The notes under the pieces: model-generated
Told to the model about the DNA's origin: nothing
The model's input: only the letters and a program-made list of their open reading frames with translations
The model's database searches: none
Translations under genes and position numbers: made by a program
NCBI GenBank assembly: GCA_944355255.1
Contig: CALVQD010000046.1
Location: 1-35,614 of the forward strand
Reading direction: 5' to 3'
DNA length: 35,614 nucleotides
DNA from: an uncultured Bacilli bacterium
GTDB lineage: Bacteria; Bacillota_I; Bacilli_A; RF39; UBA660
Shown: in pieces, positions 30,245 to 35,614 of the stretch
How positions within the stretch are numbered: the stretch's first letter is position 1
Layout: every line of letters starts with the position of its first letter

Positions 30245-30981
30245 TCTTCTAACTTACTATCTCCTGTTTTATAGTCAATTTCAATTCCTTCTTGTACATT
30301 ATAAACAAAGACATTGAACTTAACTTCTTGCCCATTATCTTCTAATGATAAAGCTTCGATTTGTACACCCGTTGCAACAAGATTTTCTCCTTCGAATAAA
30401 GGTGTAACACGATATAATACATGATTTTCTGTTTCTTTCACATAGTCAGCTACTTTATTTTCCCATTCCAACATACCTGTTGTATTCATACTTCTAGTAC
30501 AAGTAATTAAATTCTTTTCATTGGCATTTTCCCCTGTTAGTTGATAACCAATTAAATGACAACGATTATAAAGGTATTTCCCACTGACAATATCATACTT
30601 TACAGTATGCCATCCAGATGGTTTTACCATACCAATACTACCTCTTTCTTCGGTTGGCATGGTATCTATTCCAACACGAGCCATAGCAACTCCACAACGT
30701 CCTAATGCATCTAAATCACTGTAGTTCTCCCCTGTAAAATTTTTGTCAACCTCGGTAAATTCTGGTTCATTTTGATTGATAACTACATAAGCATCTCCTT
30801 GATACGATGGAATATTTTCTAATTGATAAGATGTTTGTGATACTGGTTTTACTTCTTCTTTTTCAGGAATTAAAATTCCATTTTGATATGCGGTAATTCC
30901 TCCTGCAACAAGAACAAAAATAAAAGATAGTAATAATGCTTTAGGATTTTTCCATAACTTTCTTTGACGATATCTTGCCAT
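30241..30981 (-). CDS. Membrane-anchored DNA/RNA non-specific endonuclease
   Basis: The 246-aa protein has a basic N-terminus and one membrane helix (about 15-33), then an extracellular beta-beta-alpha metal nuclease domain. The catalytic region is YLYNRCHLIGYQLTGENANE (His142), followed by KNLITCTRSMNTTGM, with the metal-binding Asn157 in EKNLIT. It resembles the streptococcal EndA/streptodornase layout, which degrades extracellular DNA for nutrient use, uptake or escape from DNA nets. NRCH replaces the DRGH or RSH of relatives. The ATG at 30981 has GGAAAGTGATGTGTTCAT upstream. It is monocistronic. Confidence 0.88.
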   Translation of the reverse strand: MARYRQRKLWKNPKALLLSFIFVLVAGGITAYQNGILIPEKEEVKPVSQTSYQLENIPSYQGDAYVVINQNEPEFTEVDKNFTGENYSDLDALGRCGVAMARVGIDTMPTEERGSIGMVKPSGWHTVKYDIVSGKYLYNRCHLIGYQLTGENANEKNLITCTRSMNTTGMLEWENKVADYVKETENHVLYRVTPLFEGENLVATGVQIEALSLEDNGQEVKFNVFVYNVQEGIEIDYKTGDSKLEE

Positions 30982-31073
30982 ATGAACACATCACTTTCCA
31001 TTCATTATATATCTATCTTCATTTTATCATATTTACTAAAAAATACATGTTTTCTACTTCGTACTTTACACTT

Positions 31074-31298
31074 TTATTTCTTTTTCTTCTCAATCGTCAT
31101 TACAAAATCATTTTTCTTTACAATATCTAATAATGTCTGCATACTATAATTTACTTCATCCGCTTCATATTTCTGAACAGTATTCATACTTTTCCCAATG
31201 TCTTTTGCAAATTCTTCTTGGGTTTTACCTGCCCATTCTCTTAATATCTTTATAATTTCACCTTTTGTATAACGATTTTTTTGTATAATTAATTTCAT
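31074..31298 (-). CDS. Small XRE-family HTH regulator
   Basis: The 74-aa protein is a single Cro/CI-type helix-turn-helix: KGEIIKILREWAGKTQEEFA, then KDIGKSMNTVQKYEADEVNY and a C-terminal beta-like FVMTIEKKKK. The recognition helix lies around SMNTVQKYE. The ATG at 31298 has AGGTGGT 7 bases upstream. It is divergent from the 76-aa gene, and the region between holds promoters in both directions and a palindrome at 31362-31378, the usual layout of an autoregulating repressor. Its targets are not evident. Confidence 0.85.
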   Translation of the reverse strand: MKLIIQKNRYTKGEIIKILREWAGKTQEEFAKDIGKSMNTVQKYEADEVNYSMQTLLDIVKKNDFVMTIEKKKK

Positions 31299-31322
31299 TT
31301 CTACTACCACCTATTACTATAT

Positions 31323-31351
31323 TTGACAGTATATATTATTTTTTCTAAAAT
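31323..31351 (+). promoter_or_regulatory. Candidate sigma-A promoter towards 31438
   Basis: TTGACA (31323-31328), 17-bp spacer, TAAAAT (31346-31351). A second, extended -10 (TGTTATACT, 31378-31386) lies closer to the gene. An opposite TTGGCA, N17, TATATA for the XRE gene overlaps the same region. Confidence 0.5.
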
Positions 31352-31361
31352 TTGCCAAAAT

Positions 31362-31378
31362 ACATAATCTAATTATGT
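31362..31378. promoter_or_regulatory. Candidate operator palindrome between the XRE gene and the 76-aa gene
   Basis: ACATAAT-CTA-ATTATGT is a perfect 7-bp inverted repeat. Its right arm ends at the TG of the extended -10 TGTTATACT, so binding there would block that promoter. Confidence 0.45.
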
Positions 31379-31437
31379 GTTATACTAATAATATGGTTAT
31401 GGAATATTTTTTATAACATAAGATTGGGGGAATATAC

Positions 31438-31668
31438 ATGTTTAATGAAAACGTCAGAGACTTTTGTAAAATTATTATTGAACCATTACAAAAAAAAATC
31501 GATGAATTACAAAGAATTTATGAAGAAGATCCAAGTCTAAGAAATAAACAAAGATTAGATCATAGTAAAAAGTTATTAATTGAATACTATAAAAAATTAG
31601 AACAAGTAGTACAAGAAGAATATTTATTTCAAAAAGAATTAAATGAGAAAATAAATTCTTCTTTTTAG
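31438..31668 (+). CDS. Hypothetical 76-aa coiled-coil protein
   Basis: No family is recognised. The short helical protein (MFNENVRDFCKIIIEPLQKK) has heptad-like Leu/Ile spacing through KIDELQRIYEE and KKLLIEYYKKLEQVVQEE, consistent with a coiled coil or two-helix hairpin. The ATG at 31438 has TTGGGGGAATATAC upstream. It is divergent from the XRE regulator and lies 47 bp before the GNAT gene, probably in one transcript with it. It may be under control of that regulator. Confidence 0.65.
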   Translation: MFNENVRDFCKIIIEPLQKKIDELQRIYEEDPSLRNKQRLDHSKKLLIEYYKKLEQVVQEEYLFQKELNEKINSSF

Positions 31669-31715
31669 TCTTGCTATATTTTGTCTCTTTTTATAAGATA
31701 ATATTAGGTGATTAT

Positions 31716-31985
31716 ATGGAATATATAAAAGAGCAAAATCGTGTTTATGTAAAAGATAAGGATACAATCATTGGAGAAGTTAGTTTTCCTGAGCAAAATG
31801 GAATATTTATTATCAATCATACTTATGTAGATCCAAATTATCGCGGAATGCATATTGCCGATAATTTATTAAAAAATGCGGTCGAAATCATTGAAACACA
31901 GAAAAAACAGTGTAAGGTAACTTGTTCTTATGCGAAAAAATGGTTTCAAAAACATCCTGAAAAACAGAATATCATAAAAAAATAA
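31716..31985 (+). CDS. Small GNAT-like acetyltransferase (YidJ/PF14542 type)
   Basis: The 89-aa protein is a minimal GNAT fold: VYVKDKDTIIGEVSF, NHTYVDPNYRGMHIADNLL (the acetyl-CoA-binding RGxxxAxxLL form) and CKVTCSYAKKWFQKHPE (the family's C-S-Y-x-x-x-W/F-x-x-x-H-P ending). This mini-family is known structurally as single-domain acetyltransferase-like proteins of unknown substrate. The ATG at 31716 has TTAGGTGATTAT upstream; a longer open frame to 31671 has no such site. A terminator follows. Confidence 0.85.
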   Translation: MEYIKEQNRVYVKDKDTIIGEVSFPEQNGIFIINHTYVDPNYRGMHIADNLLKNAVEIIETQKKQCKVTCSYAKKWFQKHPEKQNIIKK

Positions 31986-32010
31986 AGCCCATTAAAGCTT
32001 TATTTTTTTC
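31976..32010. terminator. Bidirectional terminator between the GNAT gene and smpB
   Basis: AATAAAGC (31981-31988) pairs with GCTTTATT (31997-32004). The plus strand continues TTTTT and the minus strand also has seven T residues. Confidence 0.8.
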
Positions 32011-32032
32011 TTTTCAAAAAGAGTCATATAAA

Positions 32033-32467
32033 TTAATATTTTGTCATTTTTTTCAAATACATTTCTGTATCTCTTTTCTTGATAGCTTCTCGTTTATCGT
32101 AGTTTTTCTTACCTTTACCAAGACCTAGTAATACTTTTGCATAATTTTTACTGAAATATACTTTTAATGGAACTAAAGTATAACCATTCAATGCGATTTT
32201 ATCACGTAATTTATAAATTTCTTTTTTATGTAATAATAATTTTCTCGTACGTGTTTCATCATGATTAAATTGATTTCCTTCTTTATAAGTACTAATATGC
32301 ATATTTAAAAGATATGCTTCGTTATTTCTAATTACTGCATAACTATCTTTGATATTTGCATTTCCTTGTCTTAATGATTTAATTTCTGTTCCTGTTAAGA
32401 CAATTCCAGCTTCATATGTATCGATAATTTCGTAGTCAAATTTTGCTTTTCTATTTACTATTTCCAT
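32033..32467 (-). CDS. smpB: SmpB, tmRNA-binding protein
   Basis: The 144-aa protein delivers tmRNA to stalled ribosomes. It shows [80 protein letters not shown] and a basic C-terminal tail. The ATG at 32467 has TTGGTGATAAC upstream. It is the last gene of an rnr, phosphatase, smpB cluster, with 19 bp between it and the phosphatase stop. The tmRNA gene lies about 3 kb away in the same window. Confidence 0.97.
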   Translation of the reverse strand: MEIVNRKAKFDYEIIDTYEAGIVLTGTEIKSLRQGNANIKDSYAVIRNNEAYLLNMHISTYKEGNQFNHDETRTRKLLLHKKEIYKLRDKIALNGYTLVPLKVYFSKNYAKVLLGLGKGKKNYDKREAIKKRDTEMYLKKMTKY

Positions 32468-32486
32468 GTTATCACCAACGTTTTCA

Positions 32487-33020
32487 TTATATCTCATATT
32501 GAAAGATTTGACAATTTTGAACTTGAAATTTCATGAAGTCTTCTGTTGTTTGATAGCCGGTTAAGTTATAGTGTAGTGCTCTTAATGTAGAACCATGGGT
32601 AACAATTAAAATGGTTTGATTTCTATGTTCTTGTAATAATTTTATTAAAAAGTTTCTCGTACGATCTAATAGATGTCTTACTGGTTCTACTTCATCATCA
32701 CTAGAGTTTAATTGATAGTTCCAATATTTTTTAGATTGTTCTGATGTGATGGGATTCCCCTCTATTTTACCAAAATCACGCTCTATCAGCTCGGAAGTAG
32801 AAATAATTGGACATTTCCCTTCAATGATGATTTGGGCTGTTTTATAGGCTCTTTCTAAAGGGGAAGTATAACAAAGGTCAAATGAAATATCTTTTAACTT
32901 ATCTTTCACTTCTCTTGCTTGTAAGATTCCTGTTTGATTTAATGGAATATCACTATCTCCTTGAATTCTATTTTCTAAATTCCAATCTGTTTCTCCATGT
33001 CTTACTAAATATAAAGTCAT
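32487..33020 (-). CDS. Histidine phosphatase (phosphoglycerate mutase-like)
   Basis: The 177-aa enzyme carries the phosphohistidine motif [10 protein letters not shown] (His8), [13 protein letters not shown], the basic [15 protein letters not shown], the acidic [12 protein letters not shown] and the second histidine in [11 protein letters not shown]. These small branch-1 enzymes include GpmB, CobC and broad phosphatases; the lack of the mutase insertion and the operon context favour a phosphatase. The ATG at 33020 has AAGGGGTGAGTT upstream. It lies between rnr and smpB, an insertion in the usual rnr-smpB pair. Confidence 0.85.
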   Translation of the reverse strand: MTLYLVRHGETDWNLENRIQGDSDIPLNQTGILQAREVKDKLKDISFDLCYTSPLERAYKTAQIIIEGKCPIISTSELIERDFGKIEGNPITSEQSKKYWNYQLNSSDDEVEPVRHLLDRTRNFLIKLLQEHRNQTILIVTHGSTLRALHYNLTGYQTTEDFMKFQVQNCQIFQYEI

Positions 33021-33037
33021 AACTCACCCCTTAAATA

Positions 33038-33066
33038 AAGAGAGCATCTAATTAGATGCTTCTTTT
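33038..33066 (-). other. Hairpin at the rnr stop codon
   Basis: AGCATCT-AATT-AGATGCT forms a 7-bp stem across the rnr stop. On the minus strand it is followed by CTCTTTATTT, too broken for a strong terminator. It may protect or process the rnr mRNA, or attenuate the downstream genes. Confidence 0.4.
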
Positions 33067-35180
33067 TCTTGTTTTTTCATATCTTTCATTTCACTTAAAA
33101 TAAAATCTACGGTTTTATTTTCTTTATTGGCATTTAATACCGTTACCTTAACACGGTCTCCTAAACGATATCTCTTTCCAGAATTCTTACCTACATATGA
33201 GAAAGTAGATTCATCGTAATAATAAGTATCTCCTCTCATATTCTCATCGGCAACTAAACCTTCAATCAAGTTATCTAATTCGACAAACATACCAAAGTTA
33301 AGAACACTTGTAATCATACCTTCATATTCCTCTCCAATATGTTTCATCATATATTCAGCTTTCTTCATATCGTCTACTTCACGTTCACAACTAATCGCAT
33401 TTCTTTCTTTTTCACTAGAGTGTTGGGCAATTGAAATTAATTTTAAATCCCATGTACGAATTGTTTCCGGATCTAATTTTTTATCAAATAAATAAGTTCT
33501 TAGTAAACGATGTACTGTTTGATCTGGATAACGACGGATTGGCGAAGTAAAATGAGTATAACATTTACTTGCAAGTCCAAAGTGTCCAATATTAGTTTTA
33601 TCATATACAGCTTTTTGCATACTTCTTAAAAGAAGACTAGAAAGTAAATGGAATAATTTATTTTCTCTTAAACTATTTAATACTTGTTGCATTTCTTTAG
33701 GTGTAATATCATCTTTTTTGTATTGAATAGATATTCCTAATGTCTTTAAGAATTGAGCAAAACTGTCAATCTTTTCTTCATTTGGTTTTCCATGGATACG
33801 ATAGATAAATGGAAGTTCCATATAATAAATATGAGTTGCTACTGTTTCATTGGCAGCAATCATAAAATCTTCGATTAATTTTTCTCCCGTACCTCTTTCT
33901 CTTAATTTTACATCGACTGCTTCTCCTTTTTCATCGACAATAATTTTTGCTTCATCGATATCAAAGTCAATATAGCCACGTCTTTCTTTATTTTTACGGA
34001 GAATATGAGCAAGCTTCTCCATTTCTTTTAAGTCATCTACAAATGGTTCATAACCTGGTTCTACTATATTTTTTTCTAATATGTTGTTGACTGCTTGATA
34101 TGTCATTCTCTTTTTAGAATTAATGACACTTTCATAAATATCATAATCGACAACATTTCCCTGTTCATCAATTTCCATATCACAACTAATCGTTAAGCGA
34201 TCAACACCACCATTTAAAGAACAAATTCCATTTGACAATTTATGAGGTAACATTGGAATAACTCTATCTGCTAAATAAACACTGGTTCCTCTTTCAAATG
34301 CATCTTGATCAATGACACCATTTTCTTTTACATAATGAGATACATCGGCAATATGAACCCCTAATAAGTAATGACCATTTTCTAACTTATCGATAGAGAC
34401 AGCATCATCCAAATCTTTCGCATCCGCTCCATCGATTGTAAAGATTACTTTATCTCTTAAATCTCTTCGTCCAACATACTCTTCTTCTGTTACTTCCATT
34501 GGAATTTTTTCTACTGCTTCCATCACTTCATCAGAAAATGTATCTTCGATTTCATATTTACTAACAATTGACAAAATATCGACACCAGGATCATTTTTAT
34601 GTCCTAATATCTTAATAACTTCTCCCTTATAATTTCCTTTTTCTCCTTTGCCAATTAAACGAACAAGTACTTTATGACCATTCATAGCCCCCATTGTTTT
34701 ACTTTGTTCGATATCAATACGAATATTAATTTTTGTATCATCAGGATCAATATGTCCCAGCCCAGCTTTATAGTAAAACTCGCCGACAATTTGGTGCAAT
34801 TTACGATCGATTACTTTGACAATTCTACCTTCTAAATCCAAACCTTTTTTAGAAGTAATTTCAACAATAACTTGATCACCGTGAATTGCTCCATTCATAC
34901 AAGTAGGAGGAATAAAAACATCTTCGTCTCCTTCTATATCAACAAATCCAAATCCCTTTTTATTTCCAATTAATTTTCCAACTCTTAGATGACTGTTGTT
35001 AAATAACATATAGTTTCCTTTATTGGTATGATATACTTTTAAAGAATTTTCAAGATCTCGTAATACACTTAATAATTCTTTTAACTCTTCGGCAGTACGA
35101 ATTCCTAAAATAGCTTCTAACTCTTCAATACTATAGGCACGTTCTTCTTCTTTTAATATTTCTAATATTTTTTCTTGCAT
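33048..35180 (-). CDS. rnr: Ribonuclease R
   Basis: The 710-aa 3'-5' exoribonuclease degrades structured RNA and, with tmRNA/SmpB, the faulty mRNAs on rescued ribosomes. It has an N-terminal winged helix (1-60), cold-shock domains (HLRVGKLIGNKKGFGFVDIE, then a second at about 150-200) and the RNB domain. That domain holds the catalytic aspartates in TIDGADAKDLDDAVSI, HIADVSHYV, RGTSVYLADRVIPMLP and HFTSPIRRYPDQTVHR. An S1 domain (EEYEGMITSVLNFGMFVELD) and a Lys-rich tail follow. The ATG at 35180 has TAGAGGTGGCTT upstream. It is first in the rnr, phosphatase, smpB operon. Confidence 0.96.
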   Translation of the reverse strand: MQEKILEILKEEERAYSIEELEAILGIRTAEELKELLSVLRDLENSLKVYHTNKGNYMLFNNSHLRVGKLIGNKKGFGFVDIEGDEDVFIPPTCMNGAIHGDQVIVEITSKKGLDLEGRIVKVIDRKLHQIVGEFYYKAGLGHIDPDDTKINIRIDIEQSKTMGAMNGHKVLVRLIGKGEKGNYKGEVIKILGHKNDPGVDILSIVSKYEIEDTFSDEVMEAVEKIPMEVTEEEYVGRRDLRDKVIFTIDGADAKDLDDAVSIDKLENGHYLLGVHIADVSHYVKENGVIDQDAFERGTSVYLADRVIPMLPHKLSNGICSLNGGVDRLTISCDMEIDEQGNVVDYDIYESVINSKKRMTYQAVNNILEKNIVEPGYEPFVDDLKEMEKLAHILRKNKERRGYIDFDIDEAKIIVDEKGEAVDVKLRERGTGEKLIEDFMIAANETVATHIYYMELPFIYRIHGKPNEEKIDSFAQFLKTLGISIQYKKDDITPKEMQQVLNSLRENKLFHLLSSLLLRSMQKAVYDKTNIGHFGLASKCYTHFTSPIRRYPDQTVHRLLRTYLFDKKLDPETIRTWDLKLISIAQHSSEKERNAISCEREVDDMKKAEYMMKHIGEEYEGMITSVLNFGMFVELDNLIEGLVADENMRGDTYYYDESTFSYVGKNSGKRYRLGDRVKVTVLNANKENKTVDFILSEMKDMKKQEKEASN

Positions 35181-35230
35181 AAGCCACCTCTATCTTTATT
35201 ATAGAATAATTTTATAATAAAATATAGCGA

Positions 35231-35260
35231 TTTTACTTTTTATTTACGTATATTGACAAA
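35231..35260 (-). promoter_or_regulatory. Candidate promoter of the rnr operon
   Basis: On the minus strand TTGTCA (35260-35255), 18-bp spacer, TAAAAT (35236-35231). Another TATAAT closer to rnr has no good -35. Confidence 0.4.
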
Positions 35261-35276
35261 AGTATTGTTTTTAAAA

Positions 35277-35298
35277 CAAAAAAAGTCAGGATGACTTT
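35277..35298 (-). terminator. Terminator of the YuzB-like gene
   Basis: On the minus strand AAAGTCA (35298-35292), loop TCC, TGACTTT (35288-35282), then TTTTG. The TGA stop is in the 3' arm. Confidence 0.8.
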
Positions 35299-35510
35299 CT
35301 TCTTTCTTCCAATTTTTTGATTACTTCTTCAAATGTGTCAGCAATTATGGGAACATGATTATAGATAATAAATGGTTTACTACGCCCTATTCCACATAAA
35401 TTACAACAACCTATCTGTATTTTGCAATCAGAATATGTTTTCTTGATATATGCGATATCTTGTTTCTTAATCGCTTTACAGCGATCACAGATTTGTATTT
35501 GATCTATCAT
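35286..35510 (-). CDS. DUF1450/YuzB-like Cys-rich protein
   Basis: The 74-aa protein has ICDRCKAIKKQ near the start and IGCCNLCGIGRSKPFIIYNHVPI in the middle, then ADTFEEVIKKLEERR. The two Cys clusters followed by a 'function in x-N-x-x-x-x-A-D/E-T-x-E-E' tail match the small YuzB/DUF1450 family, a thioredoxin-like [2Fe-2S] ferredoxin-type fold of unknown role. The ATG at 35510 overlaps the upstream stop (ATGA), so it is translationally coupled to the PduL-type gene. AAGGAT lies upstream within that gene. Confidence 0.65.
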   Translation of the reverse strand: MIDQIQICDRCKAIKKQDIAYIKKTYSDCKIQIGCCNLCGIGRSKPFIIYNHVPIIADTFEEVIKKLEERRKSS

Positions 35511-35614
35511 TCTTGAATATCCTTATAAATTTCTAAAGCATCTCCATTTTTAATTTGAAAAGCATTGGCATCATCTGTATCAATATGCATTTCATAATAA
35601 GAATTAGGAGCAAT
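35507..35614 (-). CDS. PduL-type phosphate acyltransferase, C-terminal fragment
   Basis: Only the last 35 codons are in the window; the gene continues beyond the right edge. The sequence PNSYYEMHIDTDDANAFQIK is the hallmark of the PduL phosphotransacylase family, where the EMHIDTDEAN stretch carries zinc-binding and catalytic residues. It ends NGDALEIYKDIQE. PduL converts acyl-CoA and phosphate to acyl-phosphate, here probably acetyl- or propionyl-CoA for ATP production with acetate kinase. Its TGA stop overlaps the next gene's ATG by four bases. Confidence 0.8.
   Translation of the reverse strand: MAPNSYYEMHIDTDDANAFQIKNGDALEIYKDIQE

Noticed and set aside
5527-35614. Possible alternative genetic code (TGA read as Trp), suggested by same-frame genes around 5527 and by TGA followed at once by TAA or TAG at 11060 and 35507.
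   Set aside because: Conserved genes (prfA, pyk, rnr, rnjA, ftsY) have no internal TGA and use TGG for Trp. TGA ends pyk and the YuzB-like gene at normal lengths, so TGA behaves as a stop.

Overview
The window is about 35.6 kb of strongly AT-rich DNA from the chromosome of a spore-forming, low-GC Bacillota. Its sporulation genes (SpoIVA, SpoVIF), Spo0A boxes, FtsY/YlxM, RNase J, RNase R, tmRNA and RodA all fit Bacilli. The tmRNA tag is long and ends in ...TFA rather than LAA, and the PTS-like, Fic and CmpB-type genes suit a host-associated lineage near Erysipelotrichia or the Mollicutes-related Bacilli. This placement is an inference. TGA is read as a normal stop in several genes, so the code looks standard. 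I see no insertion sequence, prophage, CRISPR array or tRNA. No gene-free stretch exceeds about 300 bp.

Layout. 1-150: the start of an SPFH-domain gene (minus) with tandem Spo0A-box-like sites in its promoter. 273-4631 (minus): ftsY, a 3-TM small protein, ylxM and herA in tight or overlapping order, then a C39-like cysteine peptidase and a 94-aa protein. 4699-6105 (minus): two unrecognised proteins. 6199-8030: rnjA (RNase J, plus) with its own promoter and terminator. 8031-9668 (minus): a HAD-like phosphatase and a C45-type Ntn acyltransferase. 9738-11377 (minus): a KinB-like membrane histidine kinase behind two perfect Spo0A boxes, and upstream of it a membrane-anchored EIIB-like protein whose active-site Cys is replaced by His. 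11507-12640: rodA (plus). 12694-13982 (minus): a CmpB-type membrane protein and a Fic protein. 14059-17770: spoIVA and spoVIF with sigma-E- and sigma-K-like promoters, plus two unknown proteins. 17828-21084: prfA-prmC-pyk operon. 21160-24374: an unknown protein divergent from a kinase-less six-PASTA membrane protein. 24456-28786: a large secreted glucosaminidase with five InlB-type B-repeats, and a GH25 lysozyme. 28885-29272: tmRNA. 29326-31985: small genes, including a two-LysM spore-type protein, a candidate 24-aa protein, an anchored nuclease, an XRE regulator and a small GNAT protein. 32033-35180: rnr, a histidine phosphatase and smpB. 35286 to the end: a YuzB-like Cys-rich protein translationally coupled to the C-terminus of a PduL-type phosphotransacylase.

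Three themes link the genes. The first is sporulation and its control: Spo0A boxes, KinB-like kinase, SpoIVA, SpoVIF, LysM coat-type protein. The second is the cell wall: RodA, PASTA protein, glucosaminidase, GH25. The third is translation quality control and RNA turnover: tmRNA, SmpB, RNase R, RNase J, RF1 and PrmC. Most genes end in a clear intrinsic terminator that often overlaps the stop codon. Several true starts are TTG or GTG with good ribosome binding sites.
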